From Sinonovacula constricta (taxonomy: Eukaryota > Mollusca > Bivalvia > Cardiida > Solecurtidae), in assembly GCA_007844125.1 (NCBI GenBank), contig CM017563.1, positions 23,276,573-23,340,572 of the forward strand: 64,000 nt of DNA, in the 5' to 3' direction. Numbering within the stretch: the stretch's first letter is position 1; each line of letters opens with the position of its first letter. Shown here in pieces: positions 1-10,343 of the stretch. Made by a program: the position numbers and the translations under genes. The notes beneath the pieces were generated by a model, which had not been told where the DNA came from, did not search any database, and worked only from the letters and a program-made list of their open reading frames with translations.

Positions 1-1077
1 TTAATGGGTTGTAAAGAAATAATTAAACATTATTTGAAAAGCAATTAACGTTTGGTCCATCGTTTTCAGAATTAAACAGCCTACTCTTGATTTTTTTTAC
101 AATGGCTTACCGAATAAAAAAATGTTTGATCACGTATCTATTTGGTTGACAATAACACACGTAGGTTTCTATCACAAATTGCTTACAGATTTAATGTACG
201 AAAGTAAACAGCTAAAAATGTGTCCATTTTGTAGGTTTTGTTTGGTGCGCTATGGGTTTGAGTCGACATTATTTACGAGAAATGTGATTGATAAAACAGC
301 CTATGTGTACAATGTGACTACTGTACACGGTTATGATTCCTGACGCACCGTTAACACTGCGAAGATATATCGGTAGTCCTGTTAAAACGGAATTTTATTT
401 TGTTTATCCGTGGACTAAAGATTGGTTTTAATCGTGGTTAAATGAATCCTAACTCCTAATTAGTTAGCATAATGCATATCAGCAAGATACTTGTGGACAT
501 AAAGCTTTTGTATTAATGTTCTTGTTTTTCTTTGTCACATCAAACATTACTGAATTGTCTCTCCTGAATACTCCCTTACTGCAAGTTTTATTGGATTTTT
601 ATGCTTGTGCCCTTCCATTATATTTTTAAATCACAGGTCTCTTTAAGTATTTTAATGCACTTTAAGCTTACATTTTAAGCTAAAGCAAGACATTTCACTG
701 TTTGTTATTGCAATATTTCCAAAAGAACAGGCGAAAAAGCCCAAGTATTCCAACTAATTGTACCTACCTACTGTTTGGAATACCTCGGATATTAAATAAT
801 AAGGAAGAGAATTTCTATTTCATTGATGTAGTCCCTTATGATCATATTGGCGTCGTCAAGCTAGTTATTGTTGTGAAAATCCCCAAACATTCGTCCTTAA
901 CATCCACCTAAATAGTTATTGAAATATGTCATTGTTGACAATAATAACATTGTGAAATTGGGCTCTTACATGATATACAAATTTATTGACTGACACATAT
1001 AGAAAGGAAACTTCTTTTTATTTTTAAACATCCCTTTTCTAGCTATGCTAGGTCATATATAAACCAAGTGATACTTG

Positions 1078-1190
1078 TTACTCGTCTGACTACCCGCCTC
1101 TCACCACGTGAGTTCGAGTCCCGGTCGGAGTAATAAGAGCCATGTTGAAAGATTTTCAAGGTGACCGGAATTGACATTTATCTGGACTCA
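1078..1190 (+). repeat. SINE-1 copy, partial (tRNA-derived)
   Basis: A Pol III B-box-like core, GAGTTCGAGTCCCGG, follows a CTGACTACCCGCCTCTCACC stretch. A body related to the copies at 37381 and 62596 comes after it. The upstream tRNA half and the 3' part of the body are missing. The copy at 40438 in block B sits at the matching position and keeps more of its 3' end, so the insertion is older than the A/B duplication. Confidence 0.6.
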
Positions 1191-1291
1191 TTTACATTTT
1201 GGCTCTGAAACTTCCATTTTGCGGGACGATACATATAAGGTAAAACAAATAGTAAAATCACACATTTATAGAGCTTTATATTTTGTCAGAT

Positions 1292-1297
1292 TTTATT
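1292..1297 (-). terminator. Polyadenylation signal of C1q gene A
   Basis: AATAAA on the minus strand, about 90 bp downstream of the stop codon of C1q gene A. The same hexamer is kept at 40865-40870 below gene B. The role is inferred from position. Confidence 0.5.
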
Positions 1298-1385
1298 TAA
1301 CACGTTGTTTTCTTGTACATTCACTCATGAACCTTGAATTCAAGGTTGATAATTACATTGAGAATATGTGCTTCTTCCGAGTCAA

Positions 1386-3864
1386 TTATCCTTTGTTGAC
1401 TAAAGTTCCAGAAAATGAAACAAGTCTATAAGAATCTGTATGAAGTAAACCACTTATACGGTAAACCCCAATATAAGCTTGTTGCCCACCAGCCATATAT
1501 CCGAAGGCATCAGCCGTGTTACAAGGGTAAACATTACTGCTTTGGACATATCCTCGTCCGAGTTGCTGTCCGTTGACATTAATATCAAACGAGATGTAAG
1601 CACCACTTTTTGTACAGATCTGCGTGGTAAACAGGTACATGCCGCTGACAGGAGCCGTGAAGACACCAGTAGAAGCATCATAGCCGTCCTGAATGTTGAA
1701 CATGACTGTTGGAAAGACCATGGTTTCTCTTTTAGTTGGGGAGTTGGTCTTTAAACCTGTCGCCTTGAAGCCCACTATAGGTGTCAAGACCGACTCTGTT
1801 AAAACAAATTTATATACATATCCATATGTTTTTGAAAATTTGGACCTCTTTTGTCCTACACGTTCACACAAAATGACCACACATGGGCAAATAGTAAAAA
1901 TTTAATGCACCTTAAGCGAGAGTTTTCGTATAGCTGGCTGATCACCGTACATTTTCCTACTAGTCTATAGGTAAAAAGACTGTTACGTTTGCATTTCGCT
2001 GTAAGCAAAATAGGCATTTTTAGGCTATTTGTAAGGTGTAAATAAATAGTGCTATAGGTGCACAGTTAATTAAATTAAAATAATGACTGCAGCATTGCAC
2101 ATAAATTACGTCGAAGACAGTGAAACCGAACATGGGATAATGACAATGTTTGTTATTGTTTAGTTATGACACAAAATTTGTTTTCGGAATGCTTAAATGT
2201 TTTTGGCAAGGTCTGATTGCAGTTTTAACAGAAAGAAACTTCTTACGGTAAGAACTTTTGTTTGTTTAAGTTATACTTATTCCTTTCCGAATTCTTGGCA
2301 AACACTTTTATTGTTTAACATGTATTAATGCACAATTAAAAGATACTAAATGAATATATAATGGATATTGACGGATTTCGGGAATTGCCGGCATTTTGCC
2401 GATACTGTGCAGCGACATTTTAATCATTATAGCACAGGGGCACTATGAGGTGCTCGTGGACTGACCCCGGCCGGTCCTGACACCGACGAGTCAGGCGTAA
2501 TGTTGTCCCCTTAGCCCCGAGCTTTAGGAGGGAAGCCACTACTACCAACTTTAAAGTAGTTTGTTTTACCTGGCCGGGGTTTGAACCCGTGACCTCCCTA
2601 TCCGCAAGCCAACGGATATTGAAGATATTGATGCAAGCCGTCTAATTGCAAATATGATTTCATAAGACCGGAAACATTGGACAGGGCAATGTAATTTTCA
2701 GTTCAAGAAAACGACGTCTGACCCTGTCTAAAAAACAAATGTCGAAAATTGACGCATCAAACAGGACTTTAACGGCAAAACTTAGTATTTTTGTATGAAA
2801 AGTAGCGTACATATTGAGCAAAAACGTTTCTATACTGGCTATTGTGTGGAACTTGATAAGTCGTTCAAGAGCATGCGGGTGGATGTCGTGTGCGTGTGCA
2901 CGTGTGTGCGTGTATGCGAGTGCGTGTGTGCGCTTTCGTGTGCGTGGAGACGTGTGTGCGTGTACATTTGCGGGTGCAAGTGTGTACGAGTTTTTGTGTA
3001 TGCGTGTGCGTTTCTGTATGCACGCTTGCGTACTTGCGTTTGTGTGACGTATGCGTGCATGGCAGTGTGTATGTGCATGTGTGCGTGCGTTTATCTGTGT
3101 GTGCTTGTGTGTGTTTCAATGAAAGTGTGCGGCCGTGTGGGATACACAGAGTTATTAAATTGATATATAGACATATGAGTAAGCTATTGACATATTAGTA
3201 AGAAAGCAAAAGTAAGATATTGGAACTATAAAAATGTTATAATACCGATGCGAAAACAGATTAAATTAAAATTATAAATAGGGTTTGTTATTATGTTACT
3301 TATTGCAACGAGTTATTTTTTGCTTTGAAATTAAACATTGCACGATTTAAAATTAGATTGTTTACGTCGTTTTACAAATTTTATATGTAAGATCTTTCTA
3401 TAGTACATGTTAAGTGCACGAGATAATACCACTTAAATCCTATCTATAGGCTTTATAAGGTCATTTACAATAACAACATAGATTAAACTACCTGTTATGT
3501 TCTTCTGCATTCCTCTCGTGTCTTCGGACATTCGCTCAATTTGTCTCTCATTTTGCTTAAATATCTTCTTGCTGTCAGCCAAGTGATCTTCAATCGCTGA
3601 GATCGCCGATTCATTAAGCTGGTGGAACTCATCACGCATGTGTCTTCTTTCTGTCTTGATTTCGTCCATTATTCCCCTTATTGTAGCCATGGTGCTATGG
3701 TAATCACTAGCAAGGTTCTTGAACTCTTCCTGAATCTGTTCGAATTTTATCTCAGTTCTTATCATCTTTTCCAGCATCTTCTCCTCGTAATGGAACTTGG
3801 AACAGTGTGGTTCCATTCCCATACATGCATGAATGGTGGCAAGGAACAGCACGAAGGCGCGCAT
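1386..3864 (-). CDS. C1q gene A: secreted coiled-coil C1q-domain protein, two exons
   Basis: Two exons on the minus strand, exon 1 3864-3492 and exon 2 1795-1386, predict 260 residues. The donor reads ACAG|GTAGTT and the acceptor TTTGTTTTAACAG|AG. The phase-1 junction makes ...NIT-ESV.... Residues 1-16 (MRAFVLFLATIHACMG) look like a signal peptide. Residues 27-120 are rich in E, K, R and hydrophobics and probably form a coiled coil. Residues 125-260 are a full-length C1q domain, with GYDASTGVFTAP, GMYLF, CNTADAFGYM and a closing SYRLVSFSGTLV strand. N-glycosylation sequons are NES in the stalk and NIT at the junction. The start at 3864 is the first ATG after the TATA-like box; the reading frame opens upstream only with a TTG. 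There is no collagen repeat. By family it is probably a secreted, trimer-forming recognition lectin of innate immunity. The ligand is unknown. Confidence 0.85.
2462..2612 (-). repeat. tRNA-like (SINE-3) repeat in intron of gene A
   Basis: Reading the minus strand, CACGGGTTTGAACCCGTG-like B-box sequence (plus strand GGGGTTTGAACCCGTG at about 2577) follows a stretch resembling a tRNA 3' half. A diverged copy is at 42337-42476 in the intron of gene B. This is probably a tRNA-derived SINE older than the duplication. I could not fold a convincing cloverleaf, so a working tRNA gene is unlikely. Confidence 0.4.
2876..3125. repeat. Cryptic GTGCGTGT simple repeat in intron of gene A
   Basis: About 250 bp of irregular GTGCGTGTGT, with CG-containing interruptions, lies in the intron about 370 bp downstream of exon 1. 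In the transcript it would read CA/CG-rich. Gene B carries a homologous but shortened tract at 42728-42960. All open frames across it are low-complexity artefacts. Confidence 0.85.
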
Positions 3865-3948
3865 TCTGTCAGCTAAGTTGTCTGGTATTATGTTGATAAA
3901 ACGACTAGAGCGTAAGACGAATAGCAATAAAGACGGCGTTCATAGAAA

Positions 3949-3958
3949 TTATATATAA
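3949..3958 (-). promoter_or_regulatory. TATA-like box of C1q gene A
   Basis: TTATATATAA lies 85-94 bp upstream of the ATG at 3864. This places a likely transcription start near 3925-3930 and leaves a 5' UTR of about 60 bp. The box is conserved at 43747-43756 above gene B, at the same distance from its ATG. Confidence 0.55.
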
Positions 3959-5734
3959 AGACGAATGGGTAGGTGGAGAGGGGTCCTTCAAAAAGTTCCA
4001 CTTATCGTATTAAAGACAGTATGCCTTTCTTTCTTTCTAATATGTGTATTTATAACCGCTCAAATTATTACTATGGTTTAACTCTTAAATTTTTGTTGGT
4101 TTAAAATAATTATTTAAACATGGTTTAGTGGATAAATTAAAAAAAACAATTTAAACACTTATTCTGACAAACGAAAAGAGACACACAAAAAATAAAGGGG
4201 ACAGGTTCGTGTGTTTTTGTAATTTGAACACGGATACTTTTGTTTGACATTCAAATGCTCACTGACCGCGGCACTTTTATCTTTGGTACATGAAGCTTTA
4301 ATTATAATTTGCTTACATGTATACATCATGAAACATAATCCATGTTAATTAAATCAGCTGTCAAAGGCGCTTATTAGTTTATTAAAATTAAAGTTTTGCT
4401 TAATCCGAAGATGGATCACTCTGTTTAGTATGGAGAACTGTGTCGTATTCGTCTTGCATGTATGCTTTTATAGGGGTAACGCTGATTACCAGAAGTTACA
4501 AAGATTTTTTGCATAAAAAGATTAAAGAGCGTTGTATGTCTTGATTAATCAAGACATAATTTTAATCGTTAATCAATCAATAGGACCTGAACTATATACA
4601 TAAAATAAAGATGTTTTGGATGTACATCCAAACAATGACCCACTAAGCACCGTTTCGTTTTTATGAAATCTCGTTTATGAAAGGATTACTTTTAACAATT
4701 CCCTAATTTTTCTTAGTTATTCTAGATTTTAAATTTTCTATCGTAAATGTCTTCATTCATTCTGCTTTTACTAAGGTAAATATTATTCTGAAATAATTTT
4801 GAGCAGCAAACAAATAAAAGGAAGATTCTAGACAGGAAAAATTCATGTTATATGTACGTTTATATGCCATTATACATATTCGCCTTTGCTTATGTTGTAT
4901 ACATTTTCGTGACGAGAGCTTGTGCAATTGTGTCTTCCTCACACAGTTGTGCTTAGTTTATATCGATTACATAATTTTTCTTGAAGCTGTTACGATGCAT
5001 ACTTGCTCCCTACGTGCTAAGACATCGGGAACACCGTACTGTTTAGTCGACGGGTCAGGGAGATGCATTTTAATTTTTTAAATGATATTTCCCGTGAAAC
5101 CTTGCGCTGTTTAATCAAAATATGGAAGGTCTTTTAACATCTTTTTAAAGGACATTATTTTAACTGACTAAATGAATACACTCCATTGCATATTTACCGA
5201 CCCTTATATTTTAAGCTCAATCACAAACAGCTCTTGTGAACAAAACATTTCTGCACATGGGAATGTCCTTCAAACAGGTCGTTTGAACGTGAAGGTGACA
5301 AGCAACATTGTAATACAACGTGATAAAACTGTAAAATACGTTAACCAAGGACAAGAGGCATTAGATGAATAGAAAAATATATTTGGTAGACAAAGCCTTA
5401 TCACTGTTTAAGTCTGGTATAGATGCTTGTGCAAACACGTAAATCAATATATCAATACCTTCCTTTGTCCTGAGTAGGAAACGGTAGAGCAGTTAAAAAT
5501 TCTTTTTCCTCATATCTCAAAACGTATAGGGACCGTATGGTGAACAATCAAAAGTCGCATGTTTTTGTTTATATGTTGATATAAGTAATATAATCTGTAG
5601 AAATGTCGGTGGGAAATAAGGGGACCAATTGTGGTAATCAAGGTTATGTCCTTGCTGACAGTCAAAAGCGTTTCCTTGACGGGTACATTTGTCATTACAT
5701 TTCTTTAGACATGGAATGAAGTACATGTTAACCT

Positions 5735-5945
5735 CGAGAGCCTTGCTAACGCTCAAGCAAATATAAGGGTACTTCCACGACTGGTTTGCCCAGTGTCAGG
5801 ATAATGAGACTGGGTGTCTAATCATGCCAGGTGTTTACGTCATGCTATAGACAGTGAAGGCAGCACCTTGCTTCGAGTAGACCCCATCTTCAGATAACTG
5901 AAATGCTGTTAGTGGGACGATAAACCCGTATAAACATAAACATAT
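5735..5945 (+). repeat. SINE-2 copy, headless
   Basis: The body contains CAGTGTCAGGATAATGAGAC, ATGCCAGGTGTTTACG and GGGACGATAAACCCGTATAA. The same body is at 45800-45985 in block B and 36720-36885. The tRNA-like head seen at 45690-45775 has been deleted here together with neighbouring sequence. By memory of molluscan genomes, a GTGTCAG-TATAATGTGAC body is common in bivalve SINEs. The exact family name needs a repeat database. Confidence 0.6.
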
Positions 5946-7138
5946 TGCCGAAATGGAATTATTATGTACATAAATTACCGATTAGGGGTTTAAGATAACC
6001 GACATGCAAGTATTGAGTCATCTAAGTTGTTAACATGGAACTATTCCGATGTAAAAAAAATACCGTAATTGAGTTAACATGATTATTATATACCGACATT
6101 GAGTTAAATGCCATTTGAATTACAGTCAATTAGTTAAAAGTCTGCCTAAAGTCTCGACATATATTTTATATACAAATTAAAACCACACTTGACCGTATAA
6201 ATAGTCAAAATTAGGTTAAATGTTAAATTACCTAGAATGGTCATGTCATATAACTGGGTAAAATGAAAAATCAATTGATCAGCAAATGCAATGGCTGTCT
6301 AAATGCTTTTCAGTTTTACTGGATCAGAATGACGGCGACATAATGTATATTTTCTTTTGTCTAAAGTACCTTTCTTTAAAAAGTTTTAAATGATTTATTT
6401 TTTACAATAGAATTCTGGACACACAATCCTGTGTACAGTTTCCGAAACCCGGTCACACACTCTCAGAAAGTGCGATATAAGAGCTCAGTAAAATTGGTTT
6501 AAGCACCACAGTCGGACCTTTTTGCTGACTGACCGTATGAAGGCCGTAACTGTTGGATTTGCGCTTTTTGTTAAATGACTCATCACAGATGTGTTCTTAC
6601 TTTTACCTTTGACTTGCATGTGACGAATACCTTTGTCTTTTGCCTTTTCATAGTTTGGAATAGGTTGCAATGTTCATAGCACTTTGTCATATATTCTTTA
6701 CACAGCAATCATGGACTTTTAACCGATACATATAGGGACCTGCCAACAGTTAGCTTTTTTATTACAATAACTATGCAAAATTAATATGATTCGTACAGTA
6801 TATTATATGCTTGACACTTTCGTGACGTGGCGGAGCAATGAATAAATAACCTAATAAACTGTTGTTGAACAAACGTCGAAAACACACTTGAAACTTAGGA
6901 AATTCTAAGTGTCATGCTGGATGTTGTGTTCATTGTTGTACCAGATCATCTGAGTCATTTTAAATAAAGTCTTGGCCTTCGTACCGAAATGCATCCACCT
7001 ATGAATCACACACACAGATAGTTTCTTTTCCAAATTTGCAGTCTGTGCATACACAATAGCCCTCGCATTGTCCACTGTTTGATGCAAATAAGAGAAATAC
7101 ACAGGCATACTGGGTGTTTTCGACCCAGAATCAGAACA
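5946..7138. other. Non-coding part of block A, no gene seen
   Basis: This stretch is AT-rich and collinear with 45986-47120 in block B. No long frame is shared by the two copies, which argues against coding. I see no RNA gene. Confidence 0.6.
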
Positions 7139-7629
7139 AATAAATATATCGTAGGTGTGATATATTCGGTGGAACATGACAACCATATCAAAGGAATGCA
7201 GTACAGAATGGCAGGTATTCTTGTGGCTTCAGTTTGTATATGCACACCAAAAAGACAAAGATGCTAAAGACAATGTGTACACAGGAAAACAAAATTGGCA
7301 ACGAATACATCACATTTGTCATTAGTTTTGAAAGAAAAACGAAATTTTTAAACAATCACACATTATTGATAGGAATATATGACAAAGTCCTATGAAAATT
7401 ACAATACATACCAACTTTTGAAAAGGCAAAGTACAAAGGTATTCACATGCGAGCAAAATGTCAAAGGAAAGAGCAAATATGTGATTAGTCATTTACCAAA
7501 AAGAGCAAGCCAAACAATTGCAGGCTTAGAAGGTCATTCGGCAAAAGGGACTGACTGGGGTCCTTACGCCGATTTTGATAACTATAACCACGCACTTCCG
7601 AAGGGGTTTCTCAAATGTAAGCAACAAAA

Positions 7630-7673
<44 letters not shown>

Positions 7674-7674
7674 A

Positions 7675-7718
<44 letters not shown>

Positions 7719-7836
7719 GATGATAATGATGATGATGATGATGATGATCTTGAGCAAACGGATATGTCAAATAAGACACGTTTTATTTTACGGTCGATTA
7801 TGGCATATACGCGTTACATATTCGATCTGTGAGGCC
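7139..7836 (-). mobile_element. Fold-back MITE copy M3 (left end degraded)
   Basis: The right end, GCGTTACATATTCGATCTGTGA at 7809-7830, matches the terminal inverted repeat of the elements at 33289 and 34774. The preceding GAGCAAACGGATATGTC matches their subterminal sequence in reverse complement. On the left side only the internal palindrome remnant ATATATCGTAGGTGTGATAT remains. The trinucleotide tract at 7630-7748 sits where M1 and M2 carry their ATC tracts. Homology between blocks A and B stops inside this element. Confidence 0.55.
7630..7748. repeat. (ATG)n microsatellite
   Basis: About 119 bp of nearly pure ATG/GAT repeat with a few AAT or AAG interruptions, carried by fold-back element M3. 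The poly-Asp, poly-Met and poly-His frames through it are artefacts. Confidence 0.95.
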
Positions 7837-10297
7837 TTCATAACCTGTCCTCGAGCGAAATGCAACTATATGGAACCAACATTGCATTTAAGCCTTTTGC
7901 GAAATCGCAACAGACAAATGGTTATAGTGGAATAAGCCGAATTGGTAGGAAAACTAAGAATGATTTAGTTATGAATTAATGTCAGTAAGTCCTGTGACTG
8001 AACAAAAGTAAATGCCTATGAAGTGTGACTTTCTGACGCAAAACAAACTCTTATCTGACGCATACAGAAGAGCAAATTACGTTTTCGTGACGCAACAAAA
8101 ATTGTTATGTTAAATAAACCTTCTGGCTTTTGAAATTAGCTTTCCTGGAGTACAAACATGGCACTAAAACTTTGAAGATTAATGTTAAGATTGGTTGCAT
8201 TTAAACTTTCCGAGCACTTCGGCCATTGCTGCCAATACAAAGTGTAAATTGCAGCTACCAGTATGTCTTTGACTTCGGGATAATTTGATCCGCACTTTGA
8301 ACATTGAACTCAATCGGCAATGGTATTAGCAAACGATTATGAGAAAAAGAAAATAATTGAATTGTTGTTTCCTTCTGTATATTACACCACATTATTTTAA
8401 TGATCGGAGACACGATGTCAGCCCACGGATACTTAACAAACGAGAAAAAAATAAACAATGCACAAACTATCCTCCTCCTCATCTAAAATGTCGAAATAAC
8501 GTGGAAGTTAAAAAAAGTAATTGAAAGTCAGTGTTCATCCTTTTCTGCTAAGGTCGTCAGTATACTTTTATATCTATATTTAGTTGCAAACAACGCAGTA
8601 AACCCATGACTAGTATTATATTGTTTGCACATGATCTTTTGCTGGGCGTGTATCTGGCATCTTGGACTTAAGAGGCTAGCATGTGACTTTACGCATTGAC
8701 AGTTGAACAATGCTTTGACTAATAACAGCATGACAAATCACAATGTCATGTGCATAAGGCCCTTTGTTGTTTTACATTTAATTTCTTTTAAAGAAAAACT
8801 TACAAAGTCAAGATTTAGCTGTAGTCTGGAATCAAAATTCTGACAGATAATAGTCTCATATCTATTTGTCTAAACCCAAAAGATTGTAATAACAGCAATT
8901 TTGCTATTTTGAAGACCGAAACAACAGAAAGGGAGCGCAAATAAAATGTGGTATTTTTTAACTTTTCGCCACTCACTTTGTAAGTAATATAGCCCCTAAA
9001 ATATTAATACATTCATTTAAATATGTTTTAAAATACCATGTAAATCTATACATTGATAGTATGGCCCTTTGATATCCTGAATGACCCCCCAACTTCTATG
9101 GCGTGGTTTACAAATGACCCCCATAACATTTGTATTTGGCAGCAATACTGCCTAGCGACTTGGATGTCTTTCTAATAGAAAAGACACAAGTAAAGCTAAA
9201 TGTTAAATGCAGTATCCACTGTATGTCTAACGAAACATGAAAAGTAAAATAATCGACAAACGAAAATTTGAAATTCTGTACATATCCCTCCACCAGTTAC
9301 TACCAATGTGCGATCGTTCTGAGAACAGAATCATTCTTATATAAGAGTAAAACACTTGTCCTTTCTGATAAATTGAGTTAGCAGTTTTACTCTTCTTTTA
9401 CGTGGTGTAAGTTGATCACAATAAATATACACATAACCCTTACTAGGGTAAGATATTAACTGCAGATTTTATGTGTTTGTGTTTTCATTTTTGGGGAACA
9501 ATGAGTCTGAAGTTGCGTATTCTGCATTCAGTCAGCTACGCGCCTGATAGTGCTAAGCTCCATAAATGTACAACAGTGGTCAATAGATACAGTGGAAATT
9601 AGCATGTTATTATGTTTCAGTAAAAAGGTACTGAGCAAAATGTTGTTCTTTTTTCCTATATACAAATAATTAGTTCTTAAGAACACTGATTGAAATTGAA
9701 CTGGAGCAGTAACATTATCAATGTTGTTTTTCAATATCAGAATAAGACAAATACTTGTATAATCAAAGCTGACATTCAATTTAACATTTGATACATGGTT
9801 GAGAAATGATAACCCTATATTTAGACAATAGGAACAGTGTTAATTATAATAAATATGGAAGATTAAAAGAGTTCAATAAGGTAAAAAGATGCAGCACATT
9901 GTCATATTCTCTTCCCATTCACGTTTATAAACTTGCAAGTGTGTAAGGGGTCACAGGACTATTTGCCATGCTTGATTAAAGGTAACGGACTTGCATTACT
10001 AATCAGTCTAATGTTCTAGATGAATTGTGCATTTACTGCATTTTGGGTAAATCATTTTTCAACAATTGTAGCATTTTACTATAACTATGACTATGTTTTG
10101 CTTAAATGGTTTATTCTTATGTTTGCGATGTAAAATAAAATGAAAAAATCATTTCTATGTCTTTTTTAAAAAGCCATGCACTATGAATGCCAACTTGGAA
10201 CATAGATGTTCGTGGAATATATGCGGGTAAAGATTTAAGGCATAAACATAATTGAAACTGTGCAGATGAGAAATATTTGCATAATATTTCTTAATAC

Positions 10298-10301
<4 letters not shown>

Positions 10302-10338
<37 letters not shown>
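10302..10338. repeat. (TA)n microsatellite
   Basis: About 18 uninterrupted TA units in non-coding DNA. Confidence 0.95.

Positions 10339-10343
<5 letters not shown>

Larger units (their letters stand above)
1..7260. repeat. Segmental duplication block A (partner of 38876-47373)
   Basis: This block runs collinear with 38876-47373 in the same orientation. It includes C1q gene A, its flanks and its intron. The match starts at or before base 1, so the true left edge is outside the window. It fades near 7250, inside a fold-back element. Compared with B, block A lacks about 450 bp (B 39790-40235), about 200 bp (B 40558-40757) and about 260 bp (B 45537-45800). Non-coding stretches that hold no other listed feature, such as 1-1077 and 3960-5730, contain only this duplicated sequence as far as I can see. 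Confidence 0.88.

Noticed and set aside
2795..3198. Cys/Val-rich and His/Thr-rich frames on both strands
   Set aside because: All arise from the GTGCGTGT simple repeat. The same artefact occurs at 42692-43009.
3433..3927. Longer exon-1 frame starting at 3927 (and 43725 in B)
   Set aside because: The codon there is TTG, it lies at the inferred transcription start, and it would bury the signal peptide. The first ATG (3864 or 43662) gives a clean signal peptide.
7575..7935. Poly-Asp, poly-Met and poly-His frames
   Set aside because: They are translations of the ATG microsatellite.
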